Positions 1 to 8,294 of a stretch of 64,000 nt of DNA are shown piece by piece. Made by a program: the position numbers and the translations under genes. The DNA comes from an uncultured Pseudomonadota bacterium. GTDB taxonomy: Bacteria > Pseudomonadota > Gammaproteobacteria > Steroidobacterales > Steroidobacteraceae. The notes beneath the pieces were generated by a model. The model searched no databases and was not told the origin of the DNA. It saw only the letters and a list, made by a program, of their open reading frames with translations. The stretch's first letter is position 1. Every line of letters starts with the position of its first letter. Location of the stretch: NCBI GenBank assembly GCA_946479515.1, contig CAMLGF010000003.1, forward strand, positions 90,338 through 154,337. The letters are read 5' to 3'.

Positions 1-305
1 CGAAACGTGCGGCCGAACGTGCCCAGGCTGCTCCACCCCGTGTGGAACGCGATCTCGCTGATCGACATCCGCGTGTCCCGCAGCAGGGCCTTGGCCTTCT
101 CGATGCGTCGCGTGAGCAGATAGCGATGCGGCGGCAGGCCGAAGGCTTCCTTGAACTGCCGCGCGAAGTGCGCGGGCGAAATATGGCTGACCTTGGCGAG
201 CCGCGACATCGGCCAGTCCTCGTGCGAGGCGGCGTCCATGCGGTCGCGCGCGCGGAGCAGGCGGCGCAGCAGGTTGGGGTCCTGGTTGTCGGGCGTGCGG
301 GTCAC
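1..305 (-). CDS. AraC-family transcriptional regulator, C-terminal part cut by window edge
   Basis: Reading the minus strand from a GTG at 305 gives a protein with an AraC-type double helix-turn-helix: the segments MSRLAKVSHISPAHFARQFK and IEKAKALLRDTRMSISEIAF are typical of the two DNA-binding helices and their linker. An in-frame TAA lies just upstream of the GTG, so this is close to the true N-terminus. The protein has almost no N-terminal domain before the HTH, so it is a short AraC-type regulator. The end of the gene runs off the left edge. Its ligand and targets cannot be told. It is divergent from the radical SAM gene at 368, which it might control; that is inference. Confidence 0.8.
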   Translation of the reverse strand, partial: MTRTPDNQDPNLLRRLLRARDRMDAASHEDWPMSRLAKVSHISPAHFARQFKEAFGLPPHRYLLTRRIEKAKALLRDTRMSISEIAFHTGWSSLGTFGRTF

Positions 306-367
306 TGGCCCGCGAAATTAGCACTCCGCTAGGTCCCGCCGCGAGGCTGCGCTACGCTTCGCGGCCC

Positions 368-2311
368 ATGCGAGTGCTGCTCGTCACACCCCCGATGATC
401 CAGTTGAATACGCCGTACCCCGCGACGGCGTATCTCACGGGGTTCCTGCGCGAACACGCGGCGGATCTCGGGCTCGAGGTGACGCAGGCCGACGCGTCCA
501 TCCTGCTGTTCCTGCGCCTGTATTCACGGCCGCTGGTCACGCGCCTGGCCGGGGAGCTGCGCGCACGGGCGCACGACGCGAAGCTCGCCGCTGGCATGCC
601 GACGTCCATCGCGCATTTCCTCGAGCACGCCGAGCGTTACGCGGACGTGGTCGAGCCGGCGATCCGCTTCCTGCAGCGACGCGACCCGAGCCTGGCATTG
701 CGCATCGTGGGCCGCGCCTGGCTTCCGGAAGGACCGCGCTTCGCGCAGGTGGAACACGAGGCGCTGCAGGCGGCCTTCGGCGCGCTCGGCACCACCGAGC
801 AGGCGCGCTATCTCGCCAGCCTGTTCGTCGACGATCTCGCCGACGTCTGGCGCCTCGGCATCGATCCGCGCTTCGAGCTCGCGCGCTATGCCGAGCGGCT
901 GGCGTCGAGCGCGCCGTCGTTCGATCCGCTGCACGAGGCGTTGCACGCGCAGCCGACGCTGGTCGATGCGGCGCTCGACGAGCTGACTCGCGAGCTCGCC
1001 CAGAGCCGCAAGCCCGACGTGATTGCGATTTCCGCGCCATTTCCCGGCAACGTGTACGGCGCGTTCCGCATGGCGCGCAACTTCCGCGCGGTCTCACCCG
1101 GCGTCAGGCTGGTGCTTGGCGGCGGCTGGGTCAACACGGAATTGCGCTCGCTGCGCGAGCCGCGGGTGTTCGACTATTTCGATTACGTCACGCTCGATGA
1201 CGGTGAGCGGCCGCTGCTCAATCTGCTCACGCGGCTCGGCGGGCGCGACGTGCCGCTGGTGCGCACCTACGTGCGCGACCAGGGCCAGGTGGTGCTGAGG
1301 ACCGACCCGGCCCAACACGACTTTCCGGCGGCCGCCACCGGCATCCCGACCTACGATGGCCTGCCGCTGGATCAGTACGTTTCCATCCTGGAAATGCTCA
1401 ACCCCATGCACCGCTTCTGGTCGGACGGACGGTGGAACAAGATCACCGTGGCGCACGGGTGTTACTGGAAGAAGTGTTCCTTCTGCGACGTGTCGCTGGA
1501 CTACATCGGCCGCTACGACGAACCCGCCACGAATGTCACCCTCGAGCGCATCCGCGCACTCATCGCCGAGACGGGCGAGACGGGCTTTCATCTCGTCGAC
1601 GAGGCCGCGCCTCCATCCGGCCTCAAGGCGCTGGCGAAACGGCTGATCGCCGAGAAACTCAGCATCACCTGGTGGGGCAACATCCGCTTCGAGAAGACCT
1701 TCACGGCGCAGCTGTGCCAGCTGCTGGCGGACTCGGGTTGCGTGGCGGTGAGCGGCGGACTGGAGGTGGCCTCGGATCGCCTGCTCGATCTCATGAAGAA
1801 AGGCGTCACGGTCGGTCAGGTGGCGCGCGTCACGCGCGCATTCACCGACGCCGGCATCATGGTCCACGCCTATCTGATGTATGGCTTCCCTACGGAAACC
1901 GAGCAGGACACCGTCGACGCGCTCGAGCGCGTGCGCCAGCTGTTCGCGGCTGGGTGCATCCAGTCGGCGTACTGGCATCGTTTCTCCGCCACCGCGCATT
2001 CACCCATCGGGCTGCACCCGCAGCGCTACGGCATCACGCTCAGCCCGCCGCCGGATATCCGCTTCGCGCACAACGACGTGGCCTTTCACGACCCCACGGG
2101 CACGGATCACGACTACCTGGGCGCGGGCCTGCGCAAGGCACTGTACAACTACATGCACGGCGTGGGCCTGGAAGAAGACGTGCGCGTCTGGTTCGCGCCG
2201 CGCGGCGCCAACGGCGGCAACGGCACACGCCGTAAGCAGGGCCGGCACGCGGTACGGTCCGTGCCGCCCACCACCGTCCCCGGCGATCTCATCGAGCGTT
2301 GCCTGAGCTGA
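368..2311 (+). CDS. B12-binding-type radical SAM protein
   Basis: A 647-residue protein of the cobalamin-binding radical SAM group. The N-terminus (MRVLLVTPPMIQLNTPYPAT) and the segment around residues 215-300 resemble the Rossmann-like B12-binding module, with LVLGGGW about residue 247. The radical SAM cluster motif is HGCYWKKCSFCD with cysteines at 365, 370 and 373, so the spacing is CX4CX2C rather than the usual CX3CX2C; this variant is known in some B12-radical SAM families. A long N-terminal region of about 200 residues precedes the B12-like segment. Such enzymes often methylate unreactive carbons or rearrange substrates, but the substrate cannot be read. The 3' end is 3 bases from the RluE-like gene. 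No peptide precursor gene is visible nearby. Confidence 0.8.
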   Translation: MRVLLVTPPMIQLNTPYPATAYLTGFLREHAADLGLEVTQADASILLFLRLYSRPLVTRLAGELRARAHDAKLAAGMPTSIAHFLEHAERYADVVEPAIRFLQRRDPSLALRIVGRAWLPEGPRFAQVEHEALQAAFGALGTTEQARYLASLFVDDLADVWRLGIDPRFELARYAERLASSAPSFDPLHEALHAQPTLVDAALDELTRELAQSRKPDVIAISAPFPGNVYGAFRMARNFRAVSPGVRLVLGGGWVNTELRSLREPRVFDYFDYVTLDDGERPLLNLLTRLGGRDVPLVRTYVRDQGQVVLRTDPAQHDFPAAATGIPTYDGLPLDQYVSILEMLNPMHRFWSDGRWNKITVAHGCYWKKCSFCDVSLDYIGRYDEPATNVTLERIRALIAETGETGFHLVDEAAPPSGLKALAKRLIAEKLSITWWGNIRFEKTFTAQLCQLLADSGCVAVSGGLEVASDRLLDLMKKGVTVGQVARVTRAFTDAGIMVHAYLMYGFPTETEQDTVDALERVRQLFAAGCIQSAYWHRFSATAHSPIGLHPQRYGITLSPPPDIRFAHNDVAFHDPTGTDHDYLGAGLRKALYNYMHGVGLEEDVRVWFAPRGANGGNGTRRKQGRHAVRSVPPTTVPGDLIERCLS

Positions 2312-2314
2312 CGC

Positions 2315-2872
2315 TTGCTGATCGCGTTCAACAAGCCCTTCGGCGTCATCTGCAAGTTCAGTCCCGAGCCCGGGCGGCCGACGCTCGCGGATTACATCGA
2401 CAGGCCACGCGTCTACCCGGCGGGCCGGCTCGACACCGACAGCGAAGGCCTGCTGTTGCTCACCGACGATGGCGCCTTGCAGGCGCGCATTTCCAGCCCG
2501 CGCTTCAAGCTGGCCAAGGTCTACTGGGCGCAGGTCGAAGGCATTCCCGGCGAGGACGCGCTGGCGTCATTGCGCCGGGGCGTGGATCTCGGCGACTTCG
2601 TCACGCAGCCCGCCGGCGCGCGGCCCATCGATGAGCCAGTCGATCTCTGGGCGCGCGATCCGCCCATACGCCATCGCGCGAAAATCCCGACCTCGTGGCT
2701 CGAGCTCACGCTGCGCGAGGGCAAGAACCGGCAGGCACGCCGCATGACGGCGAAGGTGGGCTACCCGACGCTGCGCCTGGTGCGCGCAGGGATGGGCGCG
2801 CTGAGCGTGCGCGGCCTCGCGCCGGGCGCCTGGCGCGAAGTGGACCCGCGCGAGCTGTGGGGGGCGGTCTGA
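2315..2872 (+). CDS. rluE: 23S rRNA pseudouridine synthase, RluE/RsuA family
   Basis: A 185-residue enzyme that would isomerise uridine to pseudouridine in ribosomal RNA. The start is a TTG at 2315, giving MLIAFNKPFGVICKF, the standard first strand of the RsuA/RluB/E/F catalytic domain. The catalytic aspartate is D40 in AGRLDTDSEGLLLL. The C-terminal motif EGKNRQARRMTAKVGYPTLR is also family-typical. No N-terminal S4 domain is present, which fits RluE (U2457 of 23S rRNA in E. coli) better than RsuA or RluB. It follows the radical SAM gene by 3 bases and may be translated with it. Confidence 0.85.
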   Translation: MLIAFNKPFGVICKFSPEPGRPTLADYIDRPRVYPAGRLDTDSEGLLLLTDDGALQARISSPRFKLAKVYWAQVEGIPGEDALASLRRGVDLGDFVTQPAGARPIDEPVDLWARDPPIRHRAKIPTSWLELTLREGKNRQARRMTAKVGYPTLRLVRAGMGALSVRGLAPGAWREVDPRELWGAV

Positions 2873-2927
2873 CTACTTGCGGCCGGTGAGTTCGTAGCGG
2901 TATTTCTTCTGCTCTCGCAACGCGCCG

Positions 2928-3596
2928 CTAACGCCGTGTCGTTCGCGCCTGCGGGAAACGCGCGGTCGCCACCGTGCCGTGCGGCATTTCGCCGTCCGTG
3001 GTGCTGAAGGTATTCCAGAACATCAGCTTGAACACCGCTCCCGCGGCGAACCCGGAAAAATGCGCGGCGTAGTTGACGCTCAACACTTCGGAGGTCTGGA
3101 AACTGACGATGTCGAAGACCAGAAAGCCGAGAATGAAGAGCGCCGCCGGCACGTTCACCTTGCCCAGGAATGGCACCCAACATTCGATGTATTCGCGCGG
3201 ATGCCGGAACAGGAAGATTCCCATGAAGCCCCAGACCACGCCGGAAAGCCCCAGCGTCGGGATGGGCAGCGGCGCGGTGGCGGCATAGGCGAGGTTGGTG
3301 ACCAGCACCAGCACCAGGAAAGCGAGCACGAAGCCCATGCAGGAGAGCTGAGCCTCGATGGTGCGCGCGAAACAATAAAAGAAGAACAGGTTGCCCAGCA
3401 GATGCCAGAGGTCGCCGTGCGTGAGCACTGACGTGAACATCTTCAGCGGATCGAGCTGATCGGGGTGGAAGGCCAGTGCGATGCGGTCGTCCATGCTGCT
3501 GGCGAACAACTGCACGAGCAGGCAGGCGACGCAGATGAAAATGGTCGCGAGCGGTATTCCGCTGCTGCCCGGCCTGCCGAGGGGGATGATCAGCAT
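2928..3596 (-). CDS. Rhomboid-family intramembrane serine protease
   Basis: A 222-residue polytopic membrane protein with the rhomboid signatures: WHLLGN (residues 64-69) in the L1 loop region, the catalytic serine S118 in TLGLSGVVWG (GxSG), and the catalytic histidine H179 in NYAAHFSG. About six membrane segments are seen. It should cleave membrane proteins within or near the bilayer. The annotated C-terminus is RFPQARTTRR. A different frame just after it (2873-2926) would encode a charged tail ending in YELTGRK before a TAG, which hints at a frameshift at the 3' end. The gene is convergent with rluE and lies 13 bases downstream of the GNAT gene start side. Confidence 0.85.
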   Translation of the reverse strand: MLIIPLGRPGSSGIPLATIFICVACLLVQLFASSMDDRIALAFHPDQLDPLKMFTSVLTHGDLWHLLGNLFFFYCFARTIEAQLSCMGFVLAFLVLVLVTNLAYAATAPLPIPTLGLSGVVWGFMGIFLFRHPREYIECWVPFLGKVNVPAALFILGFLVFDIVSFQTSEVLSVNYAAHFSGFAAGAVFKLMFWNTFSTTDGEMPHGTVATARFPQARTTRR

Positions 3597-3609
3597 GCGG
3601 CTCTATATA

Positions 3610-4359
3610 TCAGAGTCGGACGATCACGCGCACCGTGGTCTCCCGGTAGTTGCAGTAGCCCATCTTTTCGTAGAGCCGCCGTGCGCCGGTGTTGTGGCTC
3701 ATCACGTGCAGGAAGGACGTCTTGCCGCGGGCCATCTGCCGGCGGACCAGCTTCAACGTGAGCCTGCGCGCGAGCCCGCGGCCCTGGAAATCCGGATGCG
3801 TGCAGATGCCGCTGACCTCGTGCAGTTCTCCAGCGCACAGGCGCTCGCCCGCCATGGCGACCAGGCGGCCGCTCTCGAAGCAGCCGAAGTACTCACCCAG
3901 TTCCGGCGTGCGGACGCCGAACGGGCCAGGGTTGGTGAGCCGCGCGAGCGCGAACGCCTGTGGCGCGTGTTCGGCGCGCAGCGGGAGGGCGTCGGGCGCG
4001 GCGTCTTGCGCGGGCATGGGTGCATCCCAGACCATCTTCCACATGCGGGCATCTTTCTCGATGCGCCAGCCCGACGGCGCCGGCCCGTCCCAGATGTCGG
4101 TGTACAGGCTGTCGCCGGGCGCGCTGTAGTTCGCCAGCGTGACGAAGTCGGGGTGGTGAGGATCTTCGCAGCCGACGATGGGTGAGAAGCCCGGCGCGTA
4201 ACGCCGGACCGCGCCTTCCCCCGACGCGTACTTCGCGTGCGGGCCGGACAGGCAATGCCACATGATGTTGTCGAGCAGGTGCATCGGAAGCCACCGTTGC
4301 GGGCGTGCAGGCCGCAGGCGCGACGAGAAAGCGAACGCCGCCGCGACCAACTGCTTCAA
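3610..4359 (-). CDS. GNAT-family N-acetyltransferase with FR47-like domain
   Basis: A protein of up to 249 residues whose C-terminal third is a GNAT fold: ELHEVSGICTHPDFQGRGLA is the beta4/P-loop acetyl-CoA site (QGRGLA), followed by HVMSHNTGARRLYEKMGY. These are hallmarks of the FR47-like subgroup. The first candidate start is a TTG at 4359 that overlaps the stop of the upstream epimerase gene (TTGA); an ATG at 4284 (MHLLDNIMWHCL) is an equally good start and I cannot decide. The acceptor substrate is unknown. It is the last gene of a minus-strand operon that also holds an epimerase, a second GNAT and a TolB-like protein. Confidence 0.8.
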   Translation of the reverse strand: MKQLVAAAFAFSSRLRPARPQRWLPMHLLDNIMWHCLSGPHAKYASGEGAVRRYAPGFSPIVGCEDPHHPDFVTLANYSAPGDSLYTDIWDGPAPSGWRIEKDARMWKMVWDAPMPAQDAAPDALPLRAEHAPQAFALARLTNPGPFGVRTPELGEYFGCFESGRLVAMAGERLCAGELHEVSGICTHPDFQGRGLARRLTLKLVRRQMARGKTSFLHVMSHNTGARRLYEKMGYCNYRETTVRVIVRL

Positions 4360-5303
4360 TGATATCCCTTGGAACCGACGAGCAGCGTCATCGCGCTCCG
4401 ATAGTCGCGGCCAGCCGCCACGCAGCGCAATGCATGGCCGAAGTCGAAGCGCGGCTGCCAGCCCAGCAGTTCGCGCGCGCGGGCATTGACGTACACGCGG
4501 TCCAGCGTGGGCAGCATCCTCCAGCCGAGCCGGCGGTAGATAGCCGGGAATTCCGGGAAGTAGCGGGCCAGCACGCCCGGGGCGTCATTGCCGAGTTGCG
4601 GCAGGTCCTCGCGCCAAAAGGGTGTGGTGGCCGTGATGATGAACTTGCCGAAGCCGAGGGCGGGCGCCCGCTCCAGGGCCAGCAGATGGGAGCTGACCAC
4701 GTCTGCGACGTCCACGCGGCGATAGAGCAGCTCATTGACCTTGAGGTTCTGGTCCGCGAAGGCGGCCGCGCGCTCGGGCACGTCGTCTTCTTCGGGAAAA
4801 AAGCGCGACGTGCGCAGGATGAGGCAGGGCAGGCCCTGGTTGCGGTGGAACAGCCGGCACAGATCCTCGGCGGCGGTCTTGGTAACGCCGTAGATGTTCT
4901 TGGGGATGGGCACCACCTCCTCGGTGATCCACGCCGCGGGCGAGCCGGGCGGCGGCGTCAGCGCGTCCCCGAACGTGCTCGTGGTGCTGGTGAAGATGAA
5001 TGCGCGGACCTTGCCGGCCACGGCCGCTTCGAGCAGGTGCAGCGTGCCGGTGACGTTGGTGTCCACGAATGCCTGGCGCGGGTGCGTGGCCACGTGCGGC
5101 TTGTGCAGCGTGGCCGCGTGCAGAACATGCGTGACGCCGCGCAGGCAGTGGTCGACGACGGCGCGGTCGGCGATCGAACCCACGACGTCGGTGAACGCCG
5201 AGGCCAACAGGTCGACGCCGACGACGTCCCTGTCTTGCCCGCGCAGCGTGCGCATCAGCGCCTCTCCGAGGTGGCCCGCGCTGCCGGTGACCAGGATTTT
5301 CAC
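4356..5303 (-). CDS. NAD-dependent epimerase/dehydratase family protein (extended SDR)
   Basis: A 315-residue extended short-chain dehydrogenase. The nucleotide-binding motif GSAGHLG is at residues 7-13 and an acidic residue in VVGVDLLAS follows, favouring NAD. The catalytic pair YxxxK is Y138 and K142 in IYGVTKTA, with the preceding FTSTTSTFG strand supplying the Ser/Thr. The family acts on nucleotide-sugars or related carbonyl compounds; the substrate is not evident. It overlaps the downstream GNAT gene and is 3 bases from the second GNAT gene upstream, so it is clearly co-transcribed with both. Confidence 0.85.
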   Translation of the reverse strand: MKILVTGSAGHLGEALMRTLRGQDRDVVGVDLLASAFTDVVGSIADRAVVDHCLRGVTHVLHAATLHKPHVATHPRQAFVDTNVTGTLHLLEAAVAGKVRAFIFTSTTSTFGDALTPPPGSPAAWITEEVVPIPKNIYGVTKTAAEDLCRLFHRNQGLPCLILRTSRFFPEEDDVPERAAAFADQNLKVNELLYRRVDVADVVSSHLLALERAPALGFGKFIITATTPFWREDLPQLGNDAPGVLARYFPEFPAIYRRLGWRMLPTLDRVYVNARARELLGWQPRFDFGHALRCVAAGRDYRSAMTLLVGSKGYH

Positions 5304-5306
5304 GAC

Positions 5307-5741
5307 TCAGGTTCTGGAGACATTGATGGAGAAGTAGTGCGCTTCATGCGTCATGCCCTTGCGCAGGTAGAACCGGTGCGCATCCACGCGACGCACGTTG
5401 GATACCAGCCGCACCTGCCGGCAACCCTGACGCGCGGCTTCGGCCATCAGCCAGTCGAACAGCTCGCCGCCATGACCGCGCGAACGTGCCTCGGCGGCGG
5501 TGACCAGGTCCTCGATCTCCAGGTACCGGCCGCCCGCCAGCCACTCGGCAACGCGAAAGCCCGCCACGGCCTTGATGCCGTCGTCCTCGAGGAATGCGAG
5601 CCGGAAACTGTTGTTGGCCGCCAGACGCCGCACAAATGGCAGAAAATCGCCGCGCGAGATCTGCGGCCGCAGCTGCGCCATCACCGGCCAGCAGGCATCG
5701 ATGAGTGCGTCGGTATCGGCAATCGCGATTCGTCGCGTCAT
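5307..5741 (-). CDS. GNAT-family N-acetyltransferase
   Basis: A compact 144-residue acetyltransferase. The motif LEIEDLVTAAEARSRGHGGE contains the acetyl-CoA-binding loop (RSRGHGGE), and RRVDAHRFYLRKGM is the typical C-terminal helix and strand. It resembles stand-alone small GNAT enzymes that act on small molecules or on the N-terminus of proteins; the target is not known. Its ATG overlaps the TGA of the upstream TolB-like gene by four bases (ATGA), which indicates translational coupling. Confidence 0.85.
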   Translation of the reverse strand: MTRRIAIADTDALIDACWPVMAQLRPQISRGDFLPFVRRLAANNSFRLAFLEDDGIKAVAGFRVAEWLAGGRYLEIEDLVTAAEARSRGHGGELFDWLMAEAARQGCRQVRLVSNVRRVDAHRFYLRKGMTHEAHYFSINVSRT

Positions 5742-6970
5742 TGCGTCAGCTCCGGTTCACGGCTCACGAAAACCACGCGCTGGCCGTCGGCTGACCAGGG
5801 CGAGATGCCCAGCGAGCCCGGACCGCCGTAGAACTGCGCCAGCACCCGCTGCTCGCCGCCCGCGAGCGGCCGATGGATGAGTAGATAGTCCCCGGCGGCC
5901 TGCCGGCCTTCGGCCGCGCGCGCGTTGCCCGACAGATAGACGAACGAGGCGGCATCGGGCGCCATGCGGGGTTGCCAGGCGTTGCGATCGCCGCTGGTGA
6001 GCGGGCGTGCCTGGCCGCCGGCCGGCTCCAGCCAGATCTGCGCCCGGCGGCCCTTGACCCGATGCACGACGCGCTGGCCCGTGGAGAGCGGTGGCACTGC
6101 GGTGGCGCACTCGGCGATATTGTCCGGGCCGATCAGCACGGGCTCGGAGCGGCCGGTGAGCGCGAGTTTCTTGAGCTGCCCGTCTTCCCTGAAACAGATG
6201 GCATTGCCGTCCGCGGTGAAGCTCGGCACTTCGAGGCCGGCAGACGAATACCAGAGAACACGCCGCTCCAGCGAATCCAACGGCACCATCTCGATGGCCG
6301 ACACACGCACCGGGCGGCGCTCCGGCGGCAGGCCCACGGTCACGCTGCTGAAGCGCGCGGTCTCGAACGCGTGCGCGCCGTGCGCGCAAACTGCCAGGCC
6401 CGCCAGGAACCGGCCGCGCAGCGCCAGCTTGATCTGGCAGCCCGTTGCGCTGAAAACGCCGTCTTCGTTCGCAGCGAACAGCTGCAGGTAGTCGCCGCGC
6501 TTCTCGAGACGCAGCGCCGTCGGCGCCTGCTGCGCGCACTGGATCTCGCGCGTGGGGCCGCCGGTCTGCGCGCGGTACTGCAGCGAGGTGAGCCCGTTGC
6601 CGTGAACCACGGCGTCCACGTAGGGGGAATCGGGCGCCAGCGATTGGCGCAGCATCACTCCCGCCTTGCGATGAGGCTGCGGGCTGCTGCCCATGAGGCG
6701 CACGCGCGCGCCGATGCTGGCATCGCCCTTCATTTCTTTCCAGACGAAGCCGAAGGCATCGCTGCCGCCCCAGATGTTCTCGCCGGCCGCGCTGACGAAG
6801 TAGATGCCGCTGGAGCGATCGTAGGTGACCACCGTCTGGCGACCGGGCTCGCCCACGTCGGAGACCGCGCTGAACGGCCCGATGTCCTGTGGTTGCTGGG
6901 CGTTGCTGGATGCGCTGAGCAACGCGGCGAACACCCCGCAGAGGGCGCGCGTGAAAACCATCCGTGACAT
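5738..6970 (-). CDS. Secreted protein with TolB-like propeller and concanavalin-like N-terminal domain
   Basis: A 410-residue exported protein. Residues 1-24 form a signal peptide ending SASSNA. Residues about 30-210 look like a lectin-like (DUF1349/concanavalin-type) domain, with FVWKEMKGDASIGARVRL and KAGVMLRQSL. The remainder contains TolB/WD40-like beta-propeller strands, for example VPSFTADGNAICF, NAWQPRMAPDAASFVYLSG and GISPWSADGQRVVFVSRE. This domain pair occurs in periplasmic or surface proteins of unknown role. It is the first gene of the four-gene minus-strand operon, so the operon joins a periplasmic sensor-like protein to cytoplasmic acetyltransferases and an epimerase. Confidence 0.75.
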   Translation of the reverse strand: MSRMVFTRALCGVFAALLSASSNAQQPQDIGPFSAVSDVGEPGRQTVVTYDRSSGIYFVSAAGENIWGGSDAFGFVWKEMKGDASIGARVRLMGSSPQPHRKAGVMLRQSLAPDSPYVDAVVHGNGLTSLQYRAQTGGPTREIQCAQQAPTALRLEKRGDYLQLFAANEDGVFSATGCQIKLALRGRFLAGLAVCAHGAHAFETARFSSVTVGLPPERRPVRVSAIEMVPLDSLERRVLWYSSAGLEVPSFTADGNAICFREDGQLKKLALTGRSEPVLIGPDNIAECATAVPPLSTGQRVVHRVKGRRAQIWLEPAGGQARPLTSGDRNAWQPRMAPDAASFVYLSGNARAAEGRQAAGDYLLIHRPLAGGEQRVLAQFYGGPGSLGISPWSADGQRVVFVSREPELTQ

Positions 6971-7093
6971 GGTGGAAGTCTATAGTGGAATTGTTTGTGC
7001 CCGCGACCGCGATCGGCTGAATTAATCCGACAGGCGGGCAGTGCGCATGAGACCATCCTTCTCCGCCGGACTCCCGCGCGGAAGGAGTCTCGC

Positions 7094-7288
7094 ATGAGCG
7101 AATTCGAGTACAAGACCGTGCTGCTGCCGTACAAGCCCAGCGTCTTTCAGGACGACGCCACCGAGGTGGCGGCGCTGCTCAACAAGGAAGCGGCCGACCG
7201 CTGGCGGCTTTCGCAGGTCGTGATGCCGTCCTCCCTGTGGGGGCGCGCGAATGGAATGATCGCGATCCTGGAGCGCACGAAGAGCTGA
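7094..7288 (+). CDS. Small DUF4177-like protein
   Basis: A 64-residue protein starting MSEFEYKTVLLPYK. The ATG at 7094 is preceded by GGAAGGAGT, a strong ribosome-binding site, and the longer upstream frame lacks one. The pattern of an N-terminal EYKTV strand, a helix with LLNKEAADRW, and a final AILERTK strand is like DUF4177 proteins, whose function is unknown. Family assignment is moderate because the usual GWEL motif is replaced by DRWRLSQ. Confidence 0.6.
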   Translation: MSEFEYKTVLLPYKPSVFQDDATEVAALLNKEAADRWRLSQVVMPSSLWGRANGMIAILERTKS

Positions 7289-7292
7289 GCGC

Positions 7293-7320
7293 GCCGCGTG
7301 ACGCGCGGCTTACGCTTTCT
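7293..7320 (+). terminator. Weak hairpin after the DUF4177-like gene
   Basis: GCCGCG (7293-7298) pairs with CGCGGC (7304-7309) around a five-base loop just after the stop codon and is followed by a T-containing stretch (ttacgctttctt). It could act as a weak terminator; the U-tract is poor. Confidence 0.35.
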
Positions 7321-7401
7321 TAAGCCGGCAGCCCGATTCTTAACGCAACTCCCGCGAATGCCGCGCGGTCTAGCCAGCACCTATCCCAGGAGGAGTTGGC
7401 C

Positions 7402-8169
7402 ATGAAGACCTTATCCGCCGGCGTGTTCGCCGCGGCCTGCGTGGCAGCGGCTTCCGCCGCGCAGGCCCTGCCCGCCACCGATGGCAAGTTCAGCTTCGAA
7501 TTGTTTGCCGGCGGCAACGTGGCGATGCCCGGTTCGTTCCGCGGGCAGACCGTGCCGTTCGAAGCGGGCGCGTCCACACCGGGCGCGGCGGTGTACCGCG
7601 ACCTGAAGTTCGACGACGCCTACGCGCATCGCGTGAGCGGCGGCGCCGAGCTCGGCTATGCATTCGACGATCATGTGTCGACCTTCGTCAGGGCGGCGAT
7701 CGACGAGTTCTCCGGCGACCATGTGAACATCGGGAAGTTCGATCCACCGGGTGGCACTGCGCGCACTCTCGGGGCACAGTTCGGCGACACCGCGAGCCGG
7801 GAATTCGATCTCGGCGCGCGGTATTCGTTCTCGCCCTGGCGGCGACTGTCGGCCTTCGCCGGCGCTGCGCTGGGCGCGACGCATCTTTCCGCCACGAAGG
7901 CGGCGGTCGACAATTTCGACGGCTTCGGCACCACGCGCGTGGTGCTCGGCAAAGCTCAGACGGTGTTCTCGCAGCGCGCGGAGCTGGGCTTGCAGTTCGC
8001 GCCGGTGCGCAACTTCGATCTGCGGCTCACGGCCGCCGCGGATCACGTGAGCGCGGAGGCGCGCTCGGACGATCCGAACCTCGCATCGATGGGGCTCGAC
8101 AATGCGCGCGGCGACGTGCGCGGGCATTGGAGCTATCCGCTGGAGCTGGGTGGCGTGTGGAGATTCTGA
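7402..8169 (+). CDS. Outer-membrane beta-barrel protein
   Basis: A 255-residue exported protein. AGGAGG at 7388-7393 sits eight bases before the ATG at 7402. The signal peptide is [22 protein letters not shown], followed by alternating polar/apolar strands such as FELFAGGNV, AHRVSGGAELGYAF, REFDLGARYSFSPW, AELGLQFAPVRNFDLRLTAA and LELGGVWRF. The last residue is phenylalanine, the usual C-terminal signal for insertion by the BAM complex. The size suits an eight-stranded OmpA/OmpW-like barrel. No ligand can be inferred. Confidence 0.7.
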   Translation: MKTLSAGVFAAACVAAASAAQALPATDGKFSFELFAGGNVAMPGSFRGQTVPFEAGASTPGAAVYRDLKFDDAYAHRVSGGAELGYAFDDHVSTFVRAAIDEFSGDHVNIGKFDPPGGTARTLGAQFGDTASREFDLGARYSFSPWRRLSAFAGAALGATHLSATKAAVDNFDGFGTTRVVLGKAQTVFSQRAELGLQFAPVRNFDLRLTAAADHVSAEARSDDPNLASMGLDNARGDVRGHWSYPLELGGVWRF

Positions 8170-8294
8170 TCGGCGAGAGCCCGATCGTCGCTGCTCGCCA
8201 GCCCCTGATGGCATGATTGCGAGGGCTGTCGTGCGGAGCGCGCCAACGCTTCGCTCGGCAGCCCGTGCAACCACGTTTGAGCGAGGGCATCGAC

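Noticed and set aside
8170..8200. Small stem after the outer-membrane barrel gene (GATCGG...CCGATC)
   Set aside because: Short stem and no T-tract, so I do not call it a terminator.
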